This document shows positions 1-10,269 of a DNA stretch of 45,518 nt, one piece after another. This DNA comes from Roseofilum capinflatum BLCC-M114 (lineage in GTDB: Bacteria; Cyanobacteriota; Cyanobacteriia; Cyanobacteriales; Desertifilaceae). The number at the start of each line of letters is the position of its first letter. The first letter of the stretch is position 1. A program made the translations under genes and the position numbers. The DNA is taken from the NCBI RefSeq assembly GCF_030068505.1, contig NZ_JAQOSO010000114.1:59925-105442 (forward strand), in the 5' to 3' direction. The notes beneath the pieces are model-generated. The model was not told the DNA's origin, did not search any database, and saw only the letters and a program-made list of their open reading frames with translations.

Positions 1-197
1 GCGAGTAAGAGAGAACGGTAGCGAGTAAGAGAGAAAGGTAGCGAGTAAGAGAGAAAGGCAGCGAGTAAGAGAGAAAGGCAGCGAGTAAGAGAGAACGGCA
101 GCGAGTAAGAGAGAACGGCAGCGAGTAAGAGAGAACGGTAGCGAGTAAGAGAGAAAGGTAGCGAGTAAGAGAGAAAGGCTGCGAGCAAGATGCTCGC
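1..197. repeat. 20-bp tandem repeat array ending in a hairpin
   Basis: Nine consecutive 20-bp units beginning GCGAGTAAGAGAGAA fill 1-180. They vary mainly at base 16 (A or C) and in the last bases (TA, CA or CT). A degenerate tenth unit at 181-197 reads GCGAGCA-AGA-TGCTCGC, a perfect 7-bp stem with a 3-nt loop. The array runs off the left edge of the window, so its full length is unknown. The unit length is not a multiple of three and no reading frame crosses it, so it is non-coding. It lies downstream of the subtilase gene on the minus strand. Confidence 0.95.
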
Positions 198-250
198 ACT
201 CCTATATTTCCTATATTGCACTACTTTAGTAGCAAACCTCTAACAGGGGA

Positions 251-1879
251 TTAGTTTTCAATGGGGGCTGTCCACCAGGCGATCGCATAGGGTTGCTGTG
301 CTTCATTCACTTGTTGACGATAGTAAACTCGAATTTTATACTTGCCTGTGCGGGGAATCCGATAAAACATATGTTCTACACTATCGACATCACTGATCGA
401 AGACCAAAGACTATCGCGAAGATTGGTAGAGTCCGCAGGCATTAGGAATATATCTAAATTATTTAGACCTCGGTCTTCAAAGGTTTCCCCAATGTCATAG
501 GCTTCATTTTGATTGCGGTCTTGCAGTTCTACCAAACGATTCCAAGCTAGGGTAACACTGAGCATACTTCCCTGTTGTAAATCGCCTTCTAAAATATAAT
601 CCTGATAACTACCTACTGTCTCAATCTGGTCATAATTCCAACCGATCGCCGGAACTGGATTCTCTGGAGTCCATTGGCCGGCGCTAAACTGTTCATAGGC
701 ACGACTGGCATTTAAATGACCGGCTCCCATCTGAATATCGAGGGGAATGCGAGCATTAAAATAGGCTTCGGAAGTGAGCCAAGACTGATGTTTTTGATCG
801 TATAACGTGCGCGACATACCCAGATTTAAGCCATTGCCCAAATCTTGAATTTTATCGGCACTATTGAGCAACACTGCTTTCATCACCTCTTGCTGACGAG
901 CGTCTATAGTCCAGGGGGGACTCAGCTCCGATTTTAAGGGATCGGCTTTGACTTGGGCCAATTGGCGATCGCCATATTCTTGTAATAAAGCAATCATTGC
1001 TGTCACATGGGGAGCGGCAAAACTCGTGCCACTGGAATAGCCCACCGTACCGTCTAGATTAACTAAAGGAACCTTATGCCCTGGAGCCACTAAACCAATG
1101 GAGCGGCGACCATCAGTATTGGTTTCATAGCCAATAATGCGACTGGGATTCCCCAAACTCGGATCGCCAATATTGGCAAAATCAATCTTAGAATAGCGAT
1201 CGCCGTAGATCTTGGAGAAGGCCACCGTCACCCCATTGTAGGTATCGGTGGGAATCGAAATCCCACCCCGGCCCTGATTCCCGGCAATCACATAAAACAC
1301 ATTATGCACCCGTGCCGACCAATCAATACATTGAGTCAACAAGGCATTCCCATCCAATACGGCATTGGGCCGAGGGTCTTGATTCAAGGATTCCCCAAAA
1401 CTAAAATTAATCGCCCGCAAATCCCCACTATTTTGCATGGCCAGATGTTGGGAAGCGAGGCACTCTTCCGCTTGGCCGCTGCGTCGCAGAGATCCCACTG
1501 CCGTGGAATACAGCCGCGCATCGGGAGCTACCCCAGGAAACTGTTTATTGGAGCTAATCATCACACTGGCCACATTTTGGGCATGGGGGTCAACATGCTT
1601 GTTATGTTCAGCCAAGGCATCTCGAAAAAACACGCGCATGGGGCTGATGACCTGATTGGGGTCAGTTTTCTTATCGATGCCAAACATCCCAGGGCGACCA
1701 ATTTCTACCTGGCCAATGGCGATCTTTTTCCCTGTTAAGTTATAAGGGAAATCATGCAAGCGTTGGGCTTCAATTCCTGCATCTCCCACCGATGACCGGA
1801 GTAGGGTAAAGGCAAATGCCGGAATGCCTAACCCAGAAATCGCTAGGGTGAATAGGATTAATTTCAGCTTGTCGATCAT
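251..1879 (-). CDS. Secreted subtilisin-like serine protease (S8 family)
   Basis: The 542-residue protein has an N-terminal signal peptide or anchor (residues 1-24) and a subtilase domain at about 48-400. The catalytic His is H99 (HAQNVASVM), the oxyanion-hole Asn is N201 (VIAGN), and the nucleophile is S286 in GTSFAAPHV. Where the family usually has Asp (VAVIDTG-like), this protein reads IGQVEIG, so the third triad residue would be E59. The last 140 residues contain a beta-rich region typical of subtilase C-terminal domains. The start is ATG with an AGGAG-like site 8-9 bases upstream. It probably acts outside the cytoplasmic membrane; the substrate is unknown. Family assignment is firm, and activity is uncertain because of the Asp-to-Glu change. 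Confidence 0.9.
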   Translation of the reverse strand: MIDKLKLILFTLAISGLGIPAFAFTLLRSSVGDAGIEAQRLHDFPYNLTGKKIAIGQVEIGRPGMFGIDKKTDPNQVISPMRVFFRDALAEHNKHVDPHAQNVASVMISSNKQFPGVAPDARLYSTAVGSLRRSGQAEECLASQHLAMQNSGDLRAINFSFGESLNQDPRPNAVLDGNALLTQCIDWSARVHNVFYVIAGNQGRGGISIPTDTYNGVTVAFSKIYGDRYSKIDFANIGDPSLGNPSRIIGYETNTDGRRSIGLVAPGHKVPLVNLDGTVGYSSGTSFAAPHVTAMIALLQEYGDRQLAQVKADPLKSELSPPWTIDARQQEVMKAVLLNSADKIQDLGNGLNLGMSRTLYDQKHQSWLTSEAYFNARIPLDIQMGAGHLNASRAYEQFSAGQWTPENPVPAIGWNYDQIETVGSYQDYILEGDLQQGSMLSVTLAWNRLVELQDRNQNEAYDIGETFEDRGLNNLDIFLMPADSTNLRDSLWSSISDVDSVEHMFYRIPRTGKYKIRVYYRQQVNEAQQPYAIAWWTAPIEN

Positions 1880-1941
1880 CGGTTATGACTCCTAGGAAAG
1901 TGTGGTTAATCCTAATTTACCCAAAATTTGGGTTTAAAGCC

Positions 1942-2335
1942 CCGTCCTTTTAGGACGGCTTTTTTAGGGTTTTAATGTAATCCCTAAGAACTTCAGACAT
2001 GGGGACTTGTTTGGATTGTGCATAGGTCTTAAGAGTCTCATATTCAAGTTCAGAAAGTAAAAGTTGTAGTCGTTTAGTCCTTGCCATAGTCTCTGATTGT
2101 ATGTATAATCAGAGTATAGCAGGAAAGGTAATTAACCTGCTCTAACAAAACCTAGTGCTGAAAAGCAACGCTATTTAAACAAAACAAACTTTGTAGAAAT
2201 ACAACTATCGTGGGGCGCACGAAAAGTAACGCTTGGGGAAAGAACCACCTCGCTTGCTAGGAATCGCAAGGTACTTAGTTTAAGTGGACTTGATGAACCA
2301 AGAATCCACTCGCCTTTAGGCAGTGGAGCGTCAAC
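1942..2335 (+). mobile_element. Possible IS200/IS605-type remnant or mini-element (no transposase)
   Basis: Two subterminal-looking imperfect hairpins bracket this stretch. At 1942-1958 CCGTCCT-TTT-AGGACGG is followed by a T-run. At 2306-2326 CCACTCGCC-TTT-AGGCAGTGG is followed by AGCGTCAA. The second resembles right ends of cyanobacterial IS605-family elements carrying tnpB, where the hairpin plus a short tail also forms the 3' end of the omega RNA. A motif GAAAAGYAACGCT occurs twice between them (around 2160 and 2221). No tnpA or tnpB reading frame is present; the only gene inside is the 45-aa RHH ORF. The resemblance is from memory of such ends and needs alignment, so this is tentative. 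Confidence 0.33.
1950..2087 (-). CDS. Small ribbon-helix-helix (CopG-like) protein, 45 aa
   Basis: An ATG at 2087 opens a 45-codon frame starting MARTKRLQLLLSELEYETL. A short basic beta-strand-like start is followed by two helices (residues 12-24 and 29-42, the second containing MSEVLRDYIKTL). This is the minimal ribbon-helix-helix DNA-binding fold of CopG/Arc proteins, which act as dimers on operator DNA. The stop codon lies inside the 1942-1958 hairpin. No toxin gene is adjacent; the neighbour on the other side is IS605-like sequence. It could be a transposon accessory regulator or an orphan antitoxin. Confidence 0.6.
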   Translation of the reverse strand: MARTKRLQLLLSELEYETLKTYAQSKQVPMSEVLRDYIKTLKKPS

Positions 2336-2366
2336 AATTGATTTTGGCGATCGCCCTTAAATCACC

Positions 2367-3128
2367 CTAAAGCGTATCTGGATCGATGCCCAACTCCTGA
2401 AGTTTGGCTAAAGCTTGGTTGAGCTTCTCTTGGGCCCGATCCCGCTCTGCTTGTGCCTGCTGTTGAGCCAGTTTCGCCTCATTGCGCTCTGCTTGTGCCT
2501 GCTGTCGTTCTAGCTGGGCTTGCTGTTGCGCTAGTCTCGCCTGATCTCGCTCCAGTAAAAGGGCCTCCGGTTCCTGAAACTCTTCCCCATCCGGATAAAA
2601 CACCGATAACCCATCCTCAAACAACTCAAATCGAATTTGTAACAGGGGTGATGTCCAAGGTAAATATAACGCTGTTATTAATGTGCAAACTTCATCTGGA
2701 GCTTCACGCACAAATCCCCAGAAATCCTTGCGCTCTGGATCGTAATAATAGGCTTCTAAAACCCCATGCTCCTCATAAAACTTTTGCTTTTCTGCCATTT
2801 CTCGGCGGGTATTTGTCGGTGAGAGGATCTCAAACACCACTTGGGGGGCAATGTTGTCTTCTTCCCATTGTTTATAGCTACCCCGGTAACCGGGAGGACG
2901 ACCAAAAGCTACCATGGCATCGGGTGCTTGGCAGGGTGCGGGAGGTTCCTCTACTTGCAGGGGATACCATAACAAATCTCCCGCTACAAATGCTTCTTGA
3001 TCTTTGAGTAAATGTTTGAGATTGGTGACTAAACGGACAATCCACTCATATTGCTCGGTATTTTCGGCCATGGGTAACCCGTCCGAATCTGGATAGAGGA
3101 TATCTGGAGAAAGGGGAGTTTGAACCAT
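2367..3128 (-). CDS. Uma2-family PD-(D/E)XK-fold protein with Q/A-rich coiled-coil tail
   Basis: The Uma2 (DUF820) signatures are visible: APDAMVAFG (conserved Asp), VVFEILSPTN (conserved Glu) and EKQKFYEEHGVLEAYYYDPE. The fold belongs to the PD-(D/E)XK nuclease superfamily, and many copies occur in cyanobacterial genomes; their function is not established. The last 70 residues are a repetitive Gln/Arg/Ala-rich coiled coil (QQQAQ and QAQAER repeats). The ATG at 3128 (MVQTPLSP) is preferred to one five codons upstream because family members begin near this point. It is a single gene with no operon partner. Confidence 0.85.
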   Translation of the reverse strand: MVQTPLSPDILYPDSDGLPMAENTEQYEWIVRLVTNLKHLLKDQEAFVAGDLLWYPLQVEEPPAPCQAPDAMVAFGRPPGYRGSYKQWEEDNIAPQVVFEILSPTNTRREMAEKQKFYEEHGVLEAYYYDPERKDFWGFVREAPDEVCTLITALYLPWTSPLLQIRFELFEDGLSVFYPDGEEFQEPEALLLERDQARLAQQQAQLERQQAQAERNEAKLAQQQAQAERDRAQEKLNQALAKLQELGIDPDTL

Positions 3129-3327
3129 GAATCTTATACACATACAGATATACTTTATGATACCTTATTGCTGTAAAAACTGCTATAACTACGGACTGCG
3201 TTTGGGCCAATTGACAAAGTGTCACTGAAAATTCACAGAAATTTCACAAAGGATTGTAGATTCAAATCACAAGCGATGTTCGGGTTTGGCCCGATACTAA
3301 ACAAGAACGAGTAAAGGTATAGGTCTC

Positions 3328-3537
3328 ATGAGTGTCATTTCCCAAGTGGTTCAGGAAGCATTAGCCACCGGTTATCTATCCATTGAATCGGAAAACCAAC
3401 TGCGATCGCTGCTGCAAAACCCGTATGGGCAAGAAGATTTTTACGCCTTCCGCCAATTACAACAGGCGACGATGATGGGTAATGTGAAGCAAGAATCTCG
3501 CGAGTTGCTCTGTGGCAGTCAACTGGCGCGTCGATAG
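3328..3537 (+). CDS. Small conserved cyanobacterial protein, 69 aa
   Basis: A soluble, mostly helical 69-residue protein (MSVISQVVQEALATGYLS...). The start ATG has a purine-rich AAAGG upstream. The tail reads REL then LCGSQLARR. I recall similar short proteins in cyanobacteria but cannot name a family. It stands alone, convergent with the gene at 3572-4099. The upstream 185 bases include a short hairpin (TCGGG-TTTGG-CCCGA near 3281-3295) and probably the promoter. Confidence 0.6.
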   Translation: MSVISQVVQEALATGYLSIESENQLRSLLQNPYGQEDFYAFRQLQQATMMGNVKQESRELLCGSQLARR

Positions 3538-3571
3538 CGATCGATCTTCATCAAGAGCGCCCCAGAGATCG

Positions 3572-4099
3572 TTACACTTCAGGGGATGACTCGTCGTCTT
3601 CATCTGGCTCTTCTGCGTCCTGATGCTGCTCTTGCAGCGCTTGTTTTTCCTCTTCTAGTTGTACTTTTTCCTTGTTGAGCTTTTCTTCGACAATTTGTAA
3701 TTGGGCGTGGCGAGCCTCTACTTCCAATCTTCCACGGGCAACTTCCTGACTTTGTAGGGTCAGATCTTGCCGCCATTGTTCCGCCCGTTCCATTTCTGAT
3801 TGTAAAAATTCTGGGGTAATCCCTACCGATAAATACTGCTCGATTAACTTTAATACCCAATCTTTGGCATCAGAAATACTCAGAATTTGCCGATTTTCCG
3901 TCAGTTCTACTAACACCAGTTGATTCTGAGTCCAGGTTTCATGGTCAGTACAAGGAATGGTTTCTTCCTGAGTGGCCAGTTTCCAGGTGGTTTCGGACTC
4001 TTGAGCTGCCAAAACCCGTAAACCTGCTTTACCTAAAAATTGCTCTGTCTGTACCTGGGCTAGATATAACATGGCCGTTGATTTTTCACTGTAAGTCAT
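3572..4099 (-). CDS. Conserved hypothetical protein with coiled coil and acidic tail
   Basis: The 175-residue protein has an N-terminal alpha/beta region (1-90, with LYLAQVQ, LVLVELTENRQILSISDA and DWVLKLIEQYL) followed by a long charged coiled coil (95-160) and an acidic C-terminus (EEPDEDDE). There is no signal peptide or membrane segment. It starts 32 bases after the valS stop on the same strand, so it may be cotranscribed with valS. I do not recognise a named domain; similar proteins appear to be restricted to cyanobacteria. Confidence 0.7.
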   Translation of the reverse strand: MTYSEKSTAMLYLAQVQTEQFLGKAGLRVLAAQESETTWKLATQEETIPCTDHETWTQNQLVLVELTENRQILSISDAKDWVLKLIEQYLSVGITPEFLQSEMERAEQWRQDLTLQSQEVARGRLEVEARHAQLQIVEEKLNKEKVQLEEEKQALQEQHQDAEEPDEDDESSPEV

Positions 4100-4131
4100 G
4101 GAAGCGATCGGGTGGAGAAAGGCGATCGCCT

Positions 4132-6903
4132 TTAATCTGAGAGATTACTCAGGCGATCGCGCAGGATTTGAGCCTGGATCTGTAATTGTTCTAATGTATC
4201 TCTGGCCCCTTGAACGACATCTTGAGGCGCTTTGTTCACAAATCCGGGATTCCCCAAACGGGCTTGGAGAACTTGGCTTTCTTTTTCAATCTTACCCAAA
4301 TCTTTCTCGACTTTAGCGCGTAGAGCTGCAATATCCACAACCCCAGCGAGGGGAATCAAGACTTGTACAGTTCCGGTGACTCCGACAACGGTTTGCTTCA
4401 TTGGCTCGTTTAAGGCAGCACAAACGGTTGGGGCTTCAGTTTTGGCTAGATTCTCGATCAGGGATGAGCCTTGGGTTAAGATCTCTTGCTCGGTTGGATT
4501 TTCGGTTTGCAGGACGACGGGGACTTTGAGACCGGGTTTAATTTCGGCGATCGCCCGCAAGTTCCGAATAGTACGAATGGTGTCAATCAGTTGAGCAAAT
4601 TGGGTTTCTAATTCGGGATTGATAAACGTCTCATCGGGTTCGGGATAGAGTTGTCGTCCTAGGGATGTGAGGTCACTGAGCGGAGTCGAAGTGACCTCAC
4701 TTTGGGTGAGGGTGTGCCAAATTTCTTCGGTGATATGGGGCATAAAGGGATGCAGCAGTTTTAAGATCCCATCTAGGACTAGGGCTAAGACTTGTTGAGC
4801 GACTAACCGCGAGGCTGTTTCTTCTGGGGTTCCTTCTTTGTCGTTTTGCCAGAGTCTGGGTTTGACCAGTTCAATGTACCAGTCGCAGAAGTCGTTCCAA
4901 ATCAGTTCGTAGATTCCTTTGGCCGCTTCTCCTAGGCCGTACTGGTTGAGGTCGTTGCGAAGTTGCTGGGTTACTTGATGGTAACGGGAGAGTATCCAGC
5001 GATCGCCATCTTCTAGGTTTTCTGTAGGGATTCCTAACTGTGCAGGGGTTTTGCCATCCAAGTTCATCATCACAAACCGGGCTGCATTCCAGAGCTTGTT
5101 GGCAAAGTTGCGAGAGGCTTGGACGGAGACTGATTCATCGGTTTTGCGATCGTATTCGAGGCGAATATCTTGCCCGGCACCGGCGACTTCCCGAATCAGG
5201 GTATAGCGCACGGCATCAGCCCCATATTTTTCGATTAATATCAGGGGATCGATGCCATTGTTAGCGGATTTTGACATTTTCTTGCCGTTTACATCCCTGA
5301 CCAAGCCATGGATGTAAACGGTTTGGAAGGGCATTTTACCGGTAAAGTGACCCGCCATCATGGTCATCCGGGCCACCCAGAAGAAGATGATGTCAAAGCC
5401 GGTGACTAGGGTGGTGGTGGGATAATAACGGTTGAGATCGGCAGTTTCTTCGGGCCATCCCATGGTGGAAAAGGGCCACAGTCCGGAGGAAAACCAGGTA
5501 TCGAGGACATCGGGATCTTGCTGGAGTTTCGCGGTTTCTCCATATTCGGTTTTTGCTTGGGCGAGAGCTTCGGCTTCATTGGCTGCGACAATGAAGGGAG
5601 TTGAATCGGTGATTGTTCCTTCGGTTTCGCTGATCACATACCAAGCGGGAATTTGATGACCCCACCACAATTGCCGGGAAATACACCAATCTTTGAGTTT
5701 TACTAACCAATCTCGATAGACTTTTCTCCAGCGATCGGGCACAAACACGGGGTCATTTTGGTTATCCAGGAATTCGAGGGCGCGATCGGCTAAGGGGCGA
5801 ATTTTGACAAACCATTGGGTAGAAATCAGGGGTTCAACGGGGACTTTGCCGCGATCGCTATAAGGAACCGTCGTCTTATAATCCTCTACCTTCACCAAAC
5901 ATCCCTCTGCCTCCAGGCGCTTCACCACCGCCTTCCGCGCCTCAAACCGGTCTAAACCCTCAAATTCCCCAGCATTCTCATTCATACTGCCATTCTTGTG
6001 CATGACATTAATCATGGGCAGATTATGGCGTTTGCCCATCTCAAAATCATTCGGGTCATGGGCAGGCGTTATTTTTACACAACCGGTTCCAAACTCCGCA
6101 TCCACATATTCATCGCCAATAATGGGAATTTCCCGCCCCATTATCGGCAACCGTAGCGTCTTTCCAATTAAATCTTTATACCGCTTATCTCCAGGATTTA
6201 CTGCTACTGCCGTATCTCCCAACATGGTTTCCGGTCGAGTGGTTGCTACTTCCACAAATCCCCCACCCTCAGTCAACGGATAGCGGAAATACCATAAATG
6301 GCCATTAATCTCTTTATTTTCAACCTCTAGATCGGACACTGCCGACTCAGAAGCGGGACACCAATTGACCATGTAGTTGCCCCGATAAATCAAACCTTCT
6401 TGATAAAGGCGCATAAAGGCTGTAATCACCGCCTTCGATAGGCCCTCATCCATCGTAAACCGCTCCCGCGACCAATCCACGGAAACCCCTAGACGGCGCA
6501 GTTGATTAACAATTCTGCCACCGGACTCTTCTTTCCACTGCCAAGCTCTTTCTAGAAATGCCTCCCGGCCAACATCGTAGCGATTTTTGCCTTCACTTCT
6601 CAGTTGCCTTTCTAAAATGGTCTGTACGGCAATACTGGCATGATCGGTTCCTGGCAACCACAACGTATTTTCTCCCAACATCCGATGATAGCGAACCAAG
6701 GTATCAATCAGGGCACTTTCAAAGGCATGGCCCATGTGCAAGCTACCGGTCACATTCGGGGGTGGAATCACCACACAGAAAGGATCTCCACTCTCACTCG
6801 GATCGGCCTTAAAGATTTCGTTCTCTTCCCAATACCGTTGCCATTTGGCTTCAGCACTCAAGGGATCGTATTGAGTCGGGTTACTAGAAGAAGGTACAGT
6901 CAT
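4132..6903 (-). CDS. valS: Valyl-tRNA synthetase
   Basis: This class I aminoacyl-tRNA synthetase charges tRNA-Val in the cytoplasm. At 923 residues it is the normal bacterial length. The HIGH-type motif is HMGH at residues 56-59 after PPPNVTGSL, and KMSKS is at 542-546. The large CP1 editing domain lies between them, with [15 protein letters not shown] and [15 protein letters not shown]. An anticodon-binding domain follows, then the C-terminal coiled-coil arm typical of ValRS (about 850-920). The ATG start at 6903 fits the family. The small coiled-coil gene at 3572-4099 follows on the same strand. Confidence 0.98.
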   Translation of the reverse strand: MTVPSSSNPTQYDPLSAEAKWQRYWEENEIFKADPSESGDPFCVVIPPPNVTGSLHMGHAFESALIDTLVRYHRMLGENTLWLPGTDHASIAVQTILERQLRSEGKNRYDVGREAFLERAWQWKEESGGRIVNQLRRLGVSVDWSRERFTMDEGLSKAVITAFMRLYQEGLIYRGNYMVNWCPASESAVSDLEVENKEINGHLWYFRYPLTEGGGFVEVATTRPETMLGDTAVAVNPGDKRYKDLIGKTLRLPIMGREIPIIGDEYVDAEFGTGCVKITPAHDPNDFEMGKRHNLPMINVMHKNGSMNENAGEFEGLDRFEARKAVVKRLEAEGCLVKVEDYKTTVPYSDRGKVPVEPLISTQWFVKIRPLADRALEFLDNQNDPVFVPDRWRKVYRDWLVKLKDWCISRQLWWGHQIPAWYVISETEGTITDSTPFIVAANEAEALAQAKTEYGETAKLQQDPDVLDTWFSSGLWPFSTMGWPEETADLNRYYPTTTLVTGFDIIFFWVARMTMMAGHFTGKMPFQTVYIHGLVRDVNGKKMSKSANNGIDPLILIEKYGADAVRYTLIREVAGAGQDIRLEYDRKTDESVSVQASRNFANKLWNAARFVMMNLDGKTPAQLGIPTENLEDGDRWILSRYHQVTQQLRNDLNQYGLGEAAKGIYELIWNDFCDWYIELVKPRLWQNDKEGTPEETASRLVAQQVLALVLDGILKLLHPFMPHITEEIWHTLTQSEVTSTPLSDLTSLGRQLYPEPDETFINPELETQFAQLIDTIRTIRNLRAIAEIKPGLKVPVVLQTENPTEQEILTQGSSLIENLAKTEAPTVCAALNEPMKQTVVGVTGTVQVLIPLAGVVDIAALRAKVEKDLGKIEKESQVLQARLGNPGFVNKAPQDVVQGARDTLEQLQIQAQILRDRLSNLSD

Positions 6904-7078
6904 GGATAACAGAATCGATTGGCGATCGGTGATAGGTGGTGGTCGAGCGAAGTCGAAGTTTAGAGCTGTTCACCCCTTTAGGATCGCAGTTGCGAGAGCC
7001 AGACCAAAAGACTCTCGCAGACATTTTCAGGATCGAGTTTAAAGGAGAACCAACAGCCCAGATTTTGTCCCTAGAGAT

Positions 7079-8083
7079 CTAAACACTAGCAGGAACTTTT
7101 ACGGACTCTTGGGTTAACTGTTCGTAAATGGCTCGCATTTTTAATCCAGTTAGCACTTGGAACAGTCCTGTACCATTGGTCGAACCCGGATAATCCGGAT
7201 GTTGCCGCAGCAAGTGAGTTAATTCCCCATATTCTTTTGTTGAGGTGTTACTCAAGTGACCTTCGATATAGATGAGTTCCTCTAGATTCTCAAACTGACC
7301 ATCGACTTCCAGGATCGACACTTCATGGCCATAGTAAGCATCTGGCCCATAATGCATTTTAATTCCGGGATAGGAGCAGGTTAACTTCCGTCCACAAGGA
7401 ATCCAATCAATGGTCGATCCTTCGTCAAACAGATAAACAGGGTTACGGCCGGCAACTCCATAGCGTTGGATCATCCGTACCCGCAAGATTTTACGGTCTT
7501 TGTCGTCTGGAATCAGTTGGGTCGGCAATACCTGGATTACCACATCAGCATGAGCTTTCTGGGGGTCAATATAGGCCATGAAGTCTGGACGGCGAGCATT
7601 AATGGCAAATAACACATCTTCATAGCGATGGCCTCTCTCTGCCATATCTCGCTGGATTTTCCAGGCAATTTTGACTTCATCACTGATGTCAAGATAAACA
7701 CTAAAATCCAATAGCTCCCTTACCCGCTCGTCGTACATCGGGTGTAGCCCTTCTAGAACAACAATGGATCGGGGATGGATGGTTTCGGGGGGATCGATTT
7801 CCCCAGTGGTATGGTTGTAAATGGGTTTTTCTATGGATTCACCGTTTTTCAGCGCTTTGGCTTGCTCATACATTAAGTCAAAGTTATTGGCTTTGGGGTT
7901 GAGCGCGGTAATCCCGGTTTCTTTACGTTGCTTACGATCTAAAGAATGGTAGTCATCCAGACAAATTACGGTTATGAGATCTTCTCCAAATAAGTCGGTT
8001 AAGCGACGTAAGAAGGTTGATTTCCCACAACCGGAGTCTCCGGCAACACCAACTAAAACCACGCGATCCGGTTTACTGGTCAT
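7079..8083 (-). CDS. prk: Phosphoribulokinase
   Basis: Prk makes ribulose-1,5-bisphosphate from ribulose-5-phosphate and ATP in the Calvin cycle. The 334-residue protein has the P-loop GDSGCGKST (residues 16-24). All four redox cysteines of the oxygenic-phototroph type are present: C19 and C41 in the N-terminal pair, and C230 and C236 in CGRKLTC. Thioredoxin control and assembly with CP12 and GAPDH are therefore likely. It is monocistronic and divergent from the CpcD-petH transcript, sharing a 486-bp intergenic region that should hold both promoters. Confidence 0.98.
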   Translation of the reverse strand: MTSKPDRVVLVGVAGDSGCGKSTFLRRLTDLFGEDLITVICLDDYHSLDRKQRKETGITALNPKANNFDLMYEQAKALKNGESIEKPIYNHTTGEIDPPETIHPRSIVVLEGLHPMYDERVRELLDFSVYLDISDEVKIAWKIQRDMAERGHRYEDVLFAINARRPDFMAYIDPQKAHADVVIQVLPTQLIPDDKDRKILRVRMIQRYGVAGRNPVYLFDEGSTIDWIPCGRKLTCSYPGIKMHYGPDAYYGHEVSILEVDGQFENLEELIYIEGHLSNTSTKEYGELTHLLRQHPDYPGSTNGTGLFQVLTGLKMRAIYEQLTQESVKVPASV

Positions 8084-8569
8084 AGATTTCCTCTGTCAAT
8101 CAATGGGTTCACTAAAGTTAGTTTTGGTTTATCACTAATGGAGTTAAACTAGCGTTGAGGGCAACCCATTAAAACGGCCCTTCGAGATTTTTCAACACCG
8201 GAGGGCGCTTGCTCCCTAAATAGCAGCCTCGCTCTCTTTGGTTGGGGACAACTCAAGCTAGAGTTTCAGCTCAGTTTTCCATGTTCAATATTCTGGAGGA
8301 AATTTTACCAGAATGGGATCATCCCCACAAGGCGAGTTTAGAGATTTAGGATTGTCCTCAATACCTATGCTACGGTGAATGGGGTCTTTAAGAAAACCGA
8401 ATCTTAATTATTCCTCTGAAAGGGGGCGCTTTTCGATAAAATGGTGGCATTGTCCCTGGCTGGCCAGATGGGAGAGAGGGGTGGGGATATTCCTGTGGCC
8501 CCAAGTCTCAGTGGCAAGAGGACAATGTTTTAGCAATAGTTCAATATTAAAAGAGAAAAGGAGAAAGCT
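8084..8569. promoter_or_regulatory. Divergent intergenic region between prk and the CpcD/petH genes
   Basis: This 486-bp stretch lacks a convincing gene. It must contain the prk promoter on the minus strand and the promoter and leader of the CpcD-petH genes on the plus strand. A CTATGCTAC stretch near 8365-8373 could be a -10 element. The last bases, AAAAGGAGAAAGCT, form a strong ribosome binding site for the gene at 8570. No operator was recognised with confidence. Confidence 0.5.
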
Positions 8570-8827
8570 ATGCCTACATCCAGTTTAGCCGGTAGCACCA
8601 GTAGCATCTCGTCTAACCGTTTATTTCAGTTTGAGGTGGTTGGTCTTAACCCAACCAGCATGGCGAGTATGAATTGCTCGATTCGTCGCAGTGGCAGTGT
8701 TTTGATCACTGTGCCTTACAACCGTATGAATCAGGAAATGAAGCGGATTGCTCGTCTGGGTGGCACAATTACTAACATTGTGCCCCTTAATTTTGCTGCG
8801 CCCTCTTCCTCTGAGGACGAAGCCTAA
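8570..8827 (+). CDS. Free-standing CpcD-domain phycobilisome linker-like protein
   Basis: The 85-residue protein consists of one CpcD-type linker domain ([47 protein letters not shown]) with a short acidic tail (SSSEDEA). By direct comparison it is nearly the same sequence as the N-terminal domain of petH just downstream: about 63 of the first 76 residues are identical. CpcD domains cap phycocyanin rods or anchor proteins to them. This protein could be a rod-cap linker or a competitor for the FNR docking site. It has its own strong ribosome binding site. The gene looks like a tandem partial duplication of petH. A normal cpcD would sit in the cpc operon, so I do not use that symbol. Confidence 0.85.
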   Translation: MPTSSLAGSTSSISSNRLFQFEVVGLNPTSMASMNCSIRRSGSVLITVPYNRMNQEMKRIARLGGTITNIVPLNFAAPSSSEDEA

Positions 8828-8833
8828 ATTGGG

Positions 8834-8864
8834 TCTAGCTCTTCCTGAATCTTGAAGAGCTAGA
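8834..8864 (+). terminator. Perfect 11-bp stem-loop between the CpcD gene and petH
   Basis: TCTAGCTCTTC (8834-8844) pairs perfectly with GAAGAGCTAGA (8854-8864) around a 9-nt loop. It begins six bases after the upstream stop codon. No T-run follows (TTGACCGAT), so it is not a textbook intrinsic terminator. It could be a partial terminator, an RNA-stability element for the upstream message, or a processing site that sets the relative dose of linker and FNR. Confidence 0.65.
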
Positions 8865-8942
8865 TTGACCGATGAGAGTGGGTCACTTACAGTAACCCTA
8901 GTCGCTTAAATCATCACTTTCGCCAGTGGGCAACAGTGGTGA

Positions 8943-10208
<1,266 letters not shown>

Positions 10209-10240
10209 AATCGATTAAGTTCCACTAGGGCTAAGAGGTA

Positions 10241-10269
10241 GGGGGGCCTTTGGAGGCTTCCCCTATTTT
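10241..10269. terminator. Likely bidirectional terminator between petH and gvpK
   Basis: GGGGGGCCT-TTGG-AGGCTTCCCC (10241-10263) forms an imperfect GC-rich hairpin followed by TATTTT on the plus strand. It lies between the convergent ends of petH and gvpK and overlaps the first base of the gvpK stop codon region. Confidence 0.5.
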
